From assembly GCA_038240075.1 (NCBI GenBank), contig JBBSEC010000041.1, positions 1 to 36,089 on the forward strand: 36,089 nucleotides of DNA, read 5' to 3'. Below the pieces are notes generated by a model. That model saw only the letters and a program-made list of their open reading frames with translations, did no database searches and was not told where the DNA came from. Origin of the DNA: DATBAK01 sp038240075. GTDB taxonomy: Bacteria > Actinomycetota > Acidimicrobiia > IMCC26256 > PALSA-610. The translations under genes and the position numbers were made by a program. Of this stretch, positions 15,572-23,552 are shown piece after piece; position 1 is the stretch's first letter, and every line of letters starts with the position of its first letter.

Positions 15572-17314
15572 ATGCGAATGGTGAGTCGGTTCGCGGCGGG
15601 AACGCACCGTCGAAGTCTCGTCCGCGCGGCGACGCGCGCGACCGCGTTGCTGGTCACGGTGCCGCTCGTGACGCTCGGCCTGTCGGTCGGGATCGCGGCC
15701 GCGCAGCGCTCGGCCACCGTGACGAGCTACGGCAACACCATCGACTCGCCGACGGCGATCGTCGCCGGGCCCGATGGCGCCTTGTGGTTCACGAACCTGA
15801 GCAACAGCTCGATCGGACGAATCACCACCGCCGGAACGATCTCGAACTTCACCGATCCGAGCATCGTCGGCCCCATGGCCATCACCGTCGGTCCCGACGG
15901 CGCGCTCTGGTTCACGAACAACCTCGGGAGCTCGATCGGGCGGATCACGACCGCGGGTGCGGTCACCGACTACACCGACCCGAGCGTGTTCGGCGCAGAG
16001 GGGATCGTTGCGGGGCCTGATGGCGCGCTGTGGTTCACGAACGAGTTCAACAACTCGATCGGGCGGATCACGACCGCGGGTGCGGTCACGAACTTCACCG
16101 ACCCGAGCATCGATGGTCCGAACGGGATCGCGGTCGGCCTCGGCGGCGCGCTGTGGTTCACGAACGCGTTCAACAACTCGATTGGGCGGATCACGACCGC
16201 GGGTGCGGTCACGAACTTCACTGACCCGAGCATCGATGGTCCGAAGGGGATCGCGGTCGGTCCCGGCGGCGCGCTGTGGTTCACGAACGAGATCAACAAC
16301 TCGATCGGGCGGATCAACGCCGCGGGTGCAGTCACAAACTTCACCGACCCGAGCATCAACGTCCCGACCGCGATCGCGGCCGGGCCGGACGGTCACCTCT
16401 GGTTCACCAATCAGAGTGGTGCCTCGATCGGAGACATCACCACCACCGGAACCGTCACCGATCACCGCGGACCTCGAATCGGCGGGCCGTTCGCGATCAC
16501 GGCCGGGCCCGACGGTGCCCTCTGGTACACCAACTTCTTCGACAACTCGGTCGGACGCGTCACCACCGCGGGCGACGTCACGACCTACACCGGCGTCGGC
16601 ATCAGCCGTCCGTTTGGGATCACGGTCGGCGCCGACGGCGCCCTCTGGTTCACCAACGAGGGCAACAGCTCGATCGGCCGCATCACGACGAAGGGAACCG
16701 TCACCAACTACGCGGCCGGCAGCATCAACGTCCCGACGGAGATCGCGGCCGGCCCCGACGGTGCGCTCTGGTTCACCAACCAGGGCAACAACTCGATCGG
16801 CCGGATCACCACCACGGGAACCGTCACGAAGTACATCGGCCGAGGCATCAACGGTCCGGTCGGGATCGCGGCTGGTCCCGACGGTGCGCTCTGGTTCACC
16901 AACCGGGCCGGGAACTCGATCGGGCGCATCACGGTGACGGGGAAGGTGACCACCTATCGCGGCACGAAGATCAACCGGCCGTACGCGATCACGACCGGTC
17001 CTGACCACGCCCTGTGGTTCACGAACTCCGGAAGCAATTCGATCGGGCGGATCAGCGTGACCGGGAAGGTGACCAATTACACCGGCACCGGCATCGCGAG
17101 GCCCATGGGGATCGCGGCCCGGCCCAACGGCGCGCTGTGGTTCACCAACCAGGGCTCGATCGGGCGCATCACCGTCACCGGGAAGGTGACCAACTACACC
17201 GACCCCGCCATCGAAGACCCGGTCGCGATCGCGGCCGGTCCCGACGGCGCGCTCTGGTTCACCGACGTCAACCGAGGTGCGATCGAAGTCATCACGACGA
17301 AGGCGACACCGTGA
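15572..17314 (+). CDS. Secreted 13-repeat beta-propeller protein (virginiamycin B lyase-like repeats)
   Basis: 580 residues. A basic N-terminus and hydrophobic segment ending GIAAAQ form a signal peptide. The rest is 13 repeats of about 41 residues, each built on GPDGALWFTN, then SIGRITT.G.VT and a variable tail. The repeat is that of Vgb-type streptogramin lyases, where about seven copies make one propeller. Thirteen copies would suit two propellers (for example 6+7). Known Vgb enzymes use His and Glu catalytic residues and Mg; the repeats here have almost no His, so lyase activity is doubtful and a binding or scaffold role is more likely. Repeat 12 is two residues short and repeat 13 is degenerate. 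ATG 15572 follows a G-rich stretch; ATG 15578 is possible. The stop overlaps the next ATG (TGATG). Confidence 0.85.
   Translation: MRMVSRFAAGTHRRSLVRAATRATALLVTVPLVTLGLSVGIAAAQRSATVTSYGNTIDSPTAIVAGPDGALWFTNLSNSSIGRITTAGTISNFTDPSIVGPMAITVGPDGALWFTNNLGSSIGRITTAGAVTDYTDPSVFGAEGIVAGPDGALWFTNEFNNSIGRITTAGAVTNFTDPSIDGPNGIAVGLGGALWFTNAFNNSIGRITTAGAVTNFTDPSIDGPKGIAVGPGGALWFTNEINNSIGRINAAGAVTNFTDPSINVPTAIAAGPDGHLWFTNQSGASIGDITTTGTVTDHRGPRIGGPFAITAGPDGALWYTNFFDNSVGRVTTAGDVTTYTGVGISRPFGITVGADGALWFTNEGNSSIGRITTKGTVTNYAAGSINVPTEIAAGPDGALWFTNQGNNSIGRITTTGTVTKYIGRGINGPVGIAAGPDGALWFTNRAGNSIGRITVTGKVTTYRGTKINRPYAITTGPDHALWFTNSGSNSIGRISVTGKVTNYTGTGIARPMGIAARPNGALWFTNQGSIGRITVTGKVTNYTDPAIEDPVAIAAGPDGALWFTDVNRGAIEVITTKATP
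15758..17308 (+). repeat. Tandem ~123-base coding repeats in the propeller gene
   Basis: Thirteen units encode the propeller repeat. Units 3, 4 and 5 (about 16000-16370) are nearly identical at DNA level, sharing the run ATCGGGCGGATCA, CGACCGCGGG and TTCACNGACCCGAGCAT almost unchanged. The outer units have drifted. This suggests recent duplication in the middle of the array. Confidence 0.85.
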
Positions 17315-18813
17315 TGCGCCGCGGTGGTGCGGCTCTGGTGATCGCGGCGTTGTTCTGCGCCCCGCTCGTCGTCGCCGGCCCTGCCGGCGCGGGCGCTGCG
17401 GCCAAGCCGGGCGCGGGGCCGATCGTGTCGGTTGCCCCCGATTCGGTGCTCGACTGCACGACGTCAAGTGTGCGGAGCGACTGGCTGCAGTTCTTCGCGT
17501 TCAACCTCTTCGCGCAGGCGTACTCGTGCGCGACGGTCGTGTCGGTGGCGGGATTCGGGCTCTTCGGGCCGCCGGCGTTCAGCGACGGCGACGGCACGAT
17601 CGGGGGGAAGCCGCTGACTCCCTACGACCCGGTCAGTCAGACGACGGTCGCGCCGTCGAAGGCGAACGGCTCGACGTTGACCGTCGTCACGGTCGTGAGC
17701 CTGCCGGGCACCGGTTTGCTGCTGCGGCAGCGCGATACCTATGTTGACGGTCAGGACTCGGTCGCCACGACGGTCAGGATCGAGAACGACGCCGCGGTCG
17801 CACGCGGCGTCGTCGTGTACCGCACCGGCGACTGCTTCCCCGGAAGCGACATCGGGTTCGGCATCGCGGGCGGCGGCGCGGTCGGGTGCGAGCAGGCCGT
17901 GCAGGACGGCCTGAACGCGGTGCCCGTCGCCGGCGCGGTGTACATGCGATGGACGCCGACGCGCGGCGCGAGCCACTTCGACGTCGGCGCGGTCACCGAC
18001 CTGCGCGGTGCGATCCGTGCCGGCGGCGCGCTGAGGGATACGTGTACCTGTACGAACCCTCCGCGCGACATCGCGACCGCGCTGTCGTGGTCGCTGCTCA
18101 TCGCGCCGGCCGCGAACGCGACCGTCGCGCATCAGCTCACGTACTCGGTGCGCGCCGGGCGTGATCGTCCGAACATCGTCGCCGGCGCCGTGATCAAGAA
18201 CGGCGTGACCTCCCTCACTGCGGTCGTGACCGCTGCCGGTCACCCGATCTCAGGAGCGACCATCGACTTCGTCGTCGGCTCGCTCACGGCGTGCACCGCA
18301 GTGACGAAGCACAACGGTGAAGCCTCCTGCGTCGTTGCCGGTCCCGCACCGCAATACGTCGCGCGTTACCGCGGCGACACGACGTACCAACCCGCGAACG
18401 CGACGTACACACCGAACCCGTTGCCTCCGCCGCCGTCCGACCCGCCGGGCTTCCCCGCCTGCGGGCACTTCGATCGCACCGGCCCCGCGTTGGTCTCCGG
18501 GGGCGACACCCACAGCGAGGAGGTGGCGGTCGCGACCGACGCGCCTCCATGCCCCATCGTGGAGTACACGGCGTACGGCAACGGCGTCGTGATCGGGGAG
18601 ATGCGCGGTGACCTCCGCACCGTGAGCTTGACGGGCGAACCGCTTCCCGGCATGGCGGCGCTGTACATCGACGAGCCGTTCGGCGTCGTGGACGCAAGCT
18701 GCACCTTCGTCACCGCGACCGATACCCGAACCGGTGTCGTGCTCGACACGCTGCCCGCGCCAGGCGAGTCACCGCCGTGCCTCACCGCCGTCGAGGGGCA
18801 GAAGTACCGGTAG
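17314..18813 (+). CDS. Large secreted protein with an Ig-like segment
   Basis: 499 residues. A signal peptide (MRRGGAALVIAALFCAPLVVAGPAG) precedes a beta-rich region of about 270 residues with several Cys pairs. At about 290-365 there is an Ig-like segment (VTSLTAVVTAAGHPISGATIDF, then Y.ARYRGDTTYQPA) like bacterial Ig/invasin repeats. A Pro-rich linker (PLPPPPSDPPG) and a C-terminal Cys-containing domain follow. I do not recognise the N-terminal domain. There is no sorting signal or C-terminal membrane anchor, so it is probably released or bound non-covalently. Its ATG shares one base with the stop of the propeller gene (TGATG), so the two secreted proteins are translationally coupled and may act together outside the cell. 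It converges with the cyclase gene, only 3 bases away. Confidence 0.8.
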   Translation: MRRGGAALVIAALFCAPLVVAGPAGAGAAAKPGAGPIVSVAPDSVLDCTTSSVRSDWLQFFAFNLFAQAYSCATVVSVAGFGLFGPPAFSDGDGTIGGKPLTPYDPVSQTTVAPSKANGSTLTVVTVVSLPGTGLLLRQRDTYVDGQDSVATTVRIENDAAVARGVVVYRTGDCFPGSDIGFGIAGGGAVGCEQAVQDGLNAVPVAGAVYMRWTPTRGASHFDVGAVTDLRGAIRAGGALRDTCTCTNPPRDIATALSWSLLIAPAANATVAHQLTYSVRAGRDRPNIVAGAVIKNGVTSLTAVVTAAGHPISGATIDFVVGSLTACTAVTKHNGEASCVVAGPAPQYVARYRGDTTYQPANATYTPNPLPPPPSDPPGFPACGHFDRTGPALVSGGDTHSEEVAVATDAPPCPIVEYTAYGNGVVIGEMRGDLRTVSLTGEPLPGMAALYIDEPFGVVDASCTFVTATDTRTGVVLDTLPAPGESPPCLTAVEGQKYR

Positions 18814-18816
18814 CGC

Positions 18817-21800
18817 TCAGCCGAGCGCGCGCGCGCGATCCCGCGCCGCTTGCGCACGTGATCCGTCGCCGACCGATTCGAATGCCTCGGCCGCGACACC
18901 GAGCGCCTTGAGCGCCCACTCCCTCGCGTCGACCTCGACGAAGAGCTCCGCCGCGCGACCGGCGGTGGTCGCGGCTTCGAGCGCGCGCCCGGACCGCAAG
19001 TCGGCAATCGCGGCAGTCAGGCTGGCGTCGGCCACGGCGAGGGAATCGTTCTGCTGCGACGCGACGGCGATGGCCTTGTCGCAGAACGTTTGCACGTCGT
19101 CGAGATCGCCGTGCGCCAAGAGTGCCTCCGCCAGGTTCGCGTAGGCCGTCGCCCGTGCAGGGTGCCCGAGGCGCTCGAACGCGTCGATGGCCCGACGGTC
19201 GCACGCGATGGCCTCGTCGATCCGACCACGTGCCAGCTCGACCAGGCCGAGGTTGATGAGACAGCCACCGAGCTCGTCGGTGCGACCGGTGCGTTCGGCC
19301 AGGGCCAGACCGGCACTGAGCGCGGCCGCGGCGTCGTCGAGCCGGCCCAGGTCTTCGTACACACCGCCCAGCACCCGCAGCGCGCTCGTGAGGTTTCGGA
19401 GGTCGTGGCGGGCCTCGAACGCGGTGCGGGCCTCGAGCGCGTGCGTGAGCGCGTGGTCGACGCGCCCGACCGACGACTCCGCGCGCGCGAGGTCGTAGAG
19501 GAGCGCGCCGGCTTCGCGGCTGTCGATCGGTGCCACGCGCAGGCCCGACGTGAACGAGTCGATCGCGGCGTCGAAACCCTTGGCGACCATGAGCGCGCGA
19601 CCGCGCTCGAGCCACAATGCCGCGGCTTCCTGCGGCGACATGGTCGACGCGGAAGCGGCGTCGAGTATTGCGAGCGCGTCGTCGTATTCGCCGCGGTTGC
19701 GGACGCTCGCGGAGAGGCCGCACGTTGCCCGTGGCCCGAGCGGCCCGTCGAGCAACGAGCGGTAGAGGAGCGTGGCTTCCTCGTAGCTGCCGACGAGATC
19801 GCACAGGTCGGCCAGCCGGAGGACGACGGTGTCGTGCGAACCGATCTCGATCGGAGGCTCGTGGTCGTCGGTGTCGTCGTCGAAGAGCTCGAGCGCACGC
19901 CGGAGGTGCACGATGGCGGCCTCGTTGGCGAAGACGTCTTCGGCGCGGTCTGCCGCGCGCAGCAACTGCGGTACGGCACGGTCGCGTGCCTTCGCGTGGT
20001 AGAGGTGACGGGCAAGGACGTCGACGGCATCACCTTCGTTGCCCCACAGCCGCTCGGCCGCGTCGGCGATCGACAGGTGCAGGGCGCGTGCCCGCCGCCG
20101 CAGGATGCGCCCGTACGCGACCTCCTGCACGAGCGCGTGGCGGAAGGTCAGAAGGTCTCGGCCGTCGCCGACCCGTTCGAGAAGGTCGGCCTTGAGGAGC
20201 TGTTTCACTGCCGCTCTGAGCTCGGGAAGCTCGGCGGCCGCGTCGAGCAGGTCGAAGGGGATCTCGGTGCCGATCGCCGCGGCGACCTCGAGCGCATGCG
20301 CGGCCCCGCCTTCGAGCCGATCGAGCCGGGCCGCGAGCGCGCTCTCGACGGTGGGGGGCAGCGCGAGGCCGTCGAACCCTCCCTCGGACTCGCCGATGGC
20401 CCGCACCAGCTCGGAGGCGAAGAACGGATTGCCACCCGATCGCCTGCGCACGGTCTCGACGAGCTCGGGCGCCGCGTCGAGGCGCAGCGCTTCGACGAGC
20501 GCCGCGGTGTCGACGTCACTCAGGGGCGCGAGCGCGAGGATCTGCGCGTCGACCGCTTCGCGGCGGACGCGGTCGATCGCGATGGCGTCGGGACGCGAGG
20601 TCGCGAGGAGCAGGAGCGGAAGATCGGCCGCCGCGCCGGCGATGAGGCTGACGAGGTCGACCGTCGCCGCGTCGGCCCAGTGCAGATCCTCGACGGCCAA
20701 CACCAGTGGGCCGCGTCGGGCCAACGCCCGGAGGAGCAACGCGAAGGCGTCCTGCAGGCGCGACCGGCGCACTTCGGGATCGAGCTCCTCGACCGCGACC
20801 GAAGGTGCTCCCAGGAGCCAGGCAAGATGCGGCGCCGCCTCGCTCACGCCGAGGTCGTCGGTGAGGGCTGTGAGCTGGTCGACGGCGTTTGCGGTACCCG
20901 CGACGCGCGCGACGGCCGAGTCGCCCGCGGGCAGGATGCCGAGGAGCTCGATGATCGGCTCGTAGGGCGAGGCGGCGCGGTACGACACGGCGCGCGCGTC
21001 GAGCCAGCGCACGCCGCGCGCGCGTGCGCCGTCGCGCACGACATCGAGGAGCGACGACTTGCCGACACCGGCCTCGCCGGAGACGATCACGACACCGCCG
21101 GTTGCGGTGCACAGTTGCTCGACGGTGCGGTTGAGGATGCGCAGGTCGTCGTCGCGGCCGACCAGCGCCCGGGTCTCGATCGTCGCGGCGCGCGCTCGGA
21201 CGACGCGCCATGCCGCGACCGGCTGCGTCTTGCCCTTCAACGCCAGTTGCCCGACCGACTCGAGCTCGAACGAGCGCCGCGTGAGCTGCTCGGTGAGCTC
21301 ACCGACGTAGGTGTCGCCGGTCGGTGCCGCCACCTCGAGACGCTGGGCAACGTTGATCGCGTCGCCCAGCACGGAATAGTCGGTGCGCACCTCGTTGCCG
21401 ATCACGCGCGCGATCGCATGGCCGGTGTTGATCCCGATGCTCAGGCCGAGCTGGTGCGCCTCGGGAGGCAGGCTGGCCCGCATCGCGTCGAAACCGGCAT
21501 GCATCTCGAGCGCGACCGCGATCGCGCGCGCGGCATCGTCCTCGTGGCTCGTCGGCGCGCCGAAGAACGCGAGCAGCGCATCTCCGGCGTACTTGTCGAC
21601 GTATCCCTCGTAGCGCCCGACGACCTCGCTCAGCACCGACACGATGCGGTCGACGATCTCGGTCAGCGCCTCGGGATCGACCTCGCCGCCGAGTGCCGTA
21701 AAGCCTGAGATGTCGGCGAACAAGGCGGTGACCAGCCGGCGCTGCTCAGTGGGCCGGCCGTCGCGGGCCTGCTCGGGAACCTGGCCTCGCGACAGGCGCG

Positions 21801-21915
21801 CGATCAGGTCGTCGACCCGCGCCGCCCCTTTCAGCGCGCGCGACGCTCCGCAGTAGCCGCAAAACCCGGTACCCACCGGGTTGACGCCCTCACACGCCTC
21901 ACACCGCCACGTCAC
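18817..21915 (-). CDS. Zinc-ribbon / class III nucleotide cyclase / AAA ATPase / TPR protein
   Basis: 1032 residues. A Cys4 zinc ribbon (C5, C8, C19, C22) is followed by a class III cyclase domain at about 58-240. Metal-binding D68 (FADISGF) and D112 (YAGDALL), K108, D179 (TDYSVLGD), N188 and R192 are all present, so catalytic activity is expected, D179 favouring ATP. From about 250 an AAA_16-type NTPase follows with Walker A GEAGVGKSS (280-288) and Walker B LVLAVEDLHWAD. The remaining 500 residues are TPR-like helical repeats. The architecture resembles actinobacterial cyclase-LuxR/MalT-like signalling ATPases but has no DNA-binding domain at its end. The start is GTG 21915, placing the ribbon at the very N-terminus. 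It is divergent from the gene at 21975 by 59 bases. Its product could feed the cNMP-binding protein at 11032. Confidence 0.9.
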   Translation of the reverse strand: MTWRCEACEGVNPVGTGFCGYCGASRALKGAARVDDLIARLSRGQVPEQARDGRPTEQRRLVTALFADISGFTALGGEVDPEALTEIVDRIVSVLSEVVGRYEGYVDKYAGDALLAFFGAPTSHEDDAARAIAVALEMHAGFDAMRASLPPEAHQLGLSIGINTGHAIARVIGNEVRTDYSVLGDAINVAQRLEVAAPTGDTYVGELTEQLTRRSFELESVGQLALKGKTQPVAAWRVVRARAATIETRALVGRDDDLRILNRTVEQLCTATGGVVIVSGEAGVGKSSLLDVVRDGARARGVRWLDARAVSYRAASPYEPIIELLGILPAGDSAVARVAGTANAVDQLTALTDDLGVSEAAPHLAWLLGAPSVAVEELDPEVRRSRLQDAFALLLRALARRGPLVLAVEDLHWADAATVDLVSLIAGAAADLPLLLLATSRPDAIAIDRVRREAVDAQILALAPLSDVDTAALVEALRLDAAPELVETVRRRSGGNPFFASELVRAIGESEGGFDGLALPPTVESALAARLDRLEGGAAHALEVAAAIGTEIPFDLLDAAAELPELRAAVKQLLKADLLERVGDGRDLLTFRHALVQEVAYGRILRRRARALHLSIADAAERLWGNEGDAVDVLARHLYHAKARDRAVPQLLRAADRAEDVFANEAAIVHLRRALELFDDDTDDHEPPIEIGSHDTVVLRLADLCDLVGSYEEATLLYRSLLDGPLGPRATCGLSASVRNRGEYDDALAILDAASASTMSPQEAAALWLERGRALMVAKGFDAAIDSFTSGLRVAPIDSREAGALLYDLARAESSVGRVDHALTHALEARTAFEARHDLRNLTSALRVLGGVYEDLGRLDDAAAALSAGLALAERTGRTDELGGCLINLGLVELARGRIDEAIACDRRAIDAFERLGHPARATAYANLAEALLAHGDLDDVQTFCDKAIAVASQQNDSLAVADASLTAAIADLRSGRALEAATTAGRAAELFVEVDAREWALKALGVAAEAFESVGDGSRAQAARDRARALG

Positions 21916-21974
21916 CGGCGGAAACGTAGTGCTGGTTCGGTACCAGCGGCCGCAGACTGGGTAGGGCCTCCGTC

Positions 21975-22880
21975 ATGAACGTCTTGGTCACCGGTGCGAC
22001 GGGCTTCGTCGGCTCTCATATGTGTACGGCTCTCGCCGACGCCGGCCACGACGTTCGAGCGATGACCCGTCATCCAGAGTCGTACTGCGGGCCAGGTCAG
22101 GCCGTGTACGGCGACATCGGTGAGCCCTCGACCTTGGCGGCGGCGCTCGCCGGCTGCGAGGCCGCGTACTACCTCGTGCACTCGCTCGAATCGGCTGACT
22201 TCGCGGATCGCGATCGGCGCGGCGCCGAAGCCTTCGGCGACGCAGCGCGTGTCGCCGGAGTGCAGCAGGTGATCTATCTCGGCGGCTTGGGCGACGATGG
22301 CGACGAGCTGTCGGAACACCTGTCGAGCCGTCGAGAGGTGGAGGGCATCTTGCGGGCGCGCGTGCCGACGACCGTGCTGCGCGCCGGGATCGTCATCGGC
22401 GACGGGGGTATCTCCTGGGAGATCCTGCGCCAGCTGGTGGCGAGACTGCCGGTGATGGTCACGCCCCGGTGGGTGCAGACGCGTACTCAACCGGTGGCGA
22501 TCGACGACGCGGTTGCGTTCCTCGTCGGTGTGCTCGACGTTGCCGACGCGATCGGGGAGACCTACGACATCGGTGGCCCCGAGGCGATGACCTACGGCGA
22601 GATGCTCGAGGTGGTCGGCCATCTTCCGGGCGGCATCCTCAAGCTCATCGTGCCCGTGCCGCTGCTCTCGCCGCGCCTCTCGTCGCATTGGCTTCGGCTC
22701 ATCACCGATGTCGACCTCGCGACGGCCCGGGCGCTCGTCGATTCGATGACGAACGAGGTGGTCGTGCACGATCGACGGATCGAAACGCTCACCGACCATC
22801 GCGCGATGGGATTCAAGCGAGCGGCCGAACGCGCGCTCCGCGACCGCGCGGAACGCCTCGACCGCCATGCCGTCGCGTAA
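21975..22880 (+). CDS. NAD(P)-binding SDR/NmrA-like protein
   Basis: 301 residues beginning MNVLVTGATGFVGSHM, the Rossmann dinucleotide-binding motif of atypical (extended) SDRs. Further marks are YGDIGEP, YYLVHSL, VIYLGGLGDDG in place of the usual Ser/Tyr catalytic region, LRAGIVIG and QPVAIDDAV. The family includes complex-I NDUFA9-like, NmrA-like and epimerase-like proteins, often with structural or sensing roles. A classic YxxxK is not evident after GGLGDD, so enzymatic activity is uncertain. The start follows GGTAGGGCCTCCGTC. The next gene overlaps its 3' end by 14 bases, indicating co-translation. Confidence 0.85.
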   Translation: MNVLVTGATGFVGSHMCTALADAGHDVRAMTRHPESYCGPGQAVYGDIGEPSTLAAALAGCEAAYYLVHSLESADFADRDRRGAEAFGDAARVAGVQQVIYLGGLGDDGDELSEHLSSRREVEGILRARVPTTVLRAGIVIGDGGISWEILRQLVARLPVMVTPRWVQTRTQPVAIDDAVAFLVGVLDVADAIGETYDIGGPEAMTYGEMLEVVGHLPGGILKLIVPVPLLSPRLSSHWLRLITDVDLATARALVDSMTNEVVVHDRRIETLTDHRAMGFKRAAERALRDRAERLDRHAVA

Positions 22881-23535
22881 CGACTTCGACCGTGCCGTCG
22901 ACCCTCAGGGTGTGAGCAACGCCGCGGCCGACGGCCGTCGTCGAACCGTGGTCGTCGTCACGCTCGTGGTCGGAACCTCGATCCTCGCGGGCACGCTCGC
23001 CGCGCCTGCAGGCTCCGCGCTCTTCTACGCGCTGGGAGTGCTGGCCGCCCTCGTGTGGATCGTGGGCGCGTTCGTCTCGGGCCCGATCCCGCTGCGACGA
23101 CGGGGCGCCGTGCCGCTCCGAGCCGAGATCACTGTCTCGATCGCGCTCGGCGCGATTCTCTTCTGCGGGTTCCTCGCGGCGAAGTTGCTCGCGGACCACA
23201 TTCCCGTCGTCTCGGGCAGCGTCGCGAGTGTGCTCGCGACGGCCGACGCCGGTCCTCGTATTGCGGTGCTCGCCATCGCGCTCATCAACGGGTTCGGCGA
23301 GGAAGTGTTCTTCCGAGGCTCGGTCCAAACCATGCTCGCGAAGCACGCGGTGGCCTGCACGCTCGGCATCTACTGCCTGGTCACGATCGCGACGCTCAAC
23401 AGTGCGCTCGTCGTGGCCGCGTTGGTGGTGGGCGCGGTCTTCGGATTGGAGCGACGCGCGAGCGGCGGTGTGCTCGCCCCGATCGTCACGCACCTCACAT
23501 GGAGCACGATGGTGATCGTGCTCCTCCCGCGCTGA
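22867..23535 (+). CDS. CPBP-family intramembrane protease-like protein
   Basis: 222 residues with about six hydrophobic segments. The CPBP (Rce1/Abi) motif 1 is present as GFGEEVFFRG (E145, E146, R150), and motif 3 His is H209 in VTHLTWS. Motif 2, normally FxxxH, reads TLNSALV, so that His is apparently replaced by Asn 178. The protein may therefore be altered in catalysis or non-proteolytic. Family members cleave prenylated or signal-like substrates in the membrane or act in bacteriocin self-immunity. ATG 22867 lies inside the end of the SDR-like gene, 14 bases before its end, so the two are co-translated. It converges with the acyl-CoA synthetase gene. Confidence 0.82.
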   Translation: MPSRNDFDRAVDPQGVSNAAADGRRRTVVVVTLVVGTSILAGTLAAPAGSALFYALGVLAALVWIVGAFVSGPIPLRRRGAVPLRAEITVSIALGAILFCGFLAAKLLADHIPVVSGSVASVLATADAGPRIAVLAIALINGFGEEVFFRGSVQTMLAKHAVACTLGIYCLVTIATLNSALVVAALVVGAVFGLERRASGGVLAPIVTHLTWSTMVIVLLPR

Positions 23536-23552
23536 CGATATTCGTCGTTGCT

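Noticed and set aside
15758..17308. Possible CRISPR-like repeat array
   Set aside because: The regular units of about 123 bases are in-frame coding repeats of a propeller protein, without spacers.
14531..17467. Leftward open frame of 978 codons opposite the SMP-30 and propeller genes
   Set aside because: It is Arg/Asp/Gly-rich with a repeat pattern that simply mirrors the propeller repeats, and it is antisense to two well-supported genes. High GC and codon bias keep the frame open.
19090..21708. Rightward open frame of 872 codons opposite the cyclase gene
   Set aside because: The forward cyclase frame has complete domain motifs; this one has none and is Arg/Asp/Glu/Val-rich as expected of a shadow.
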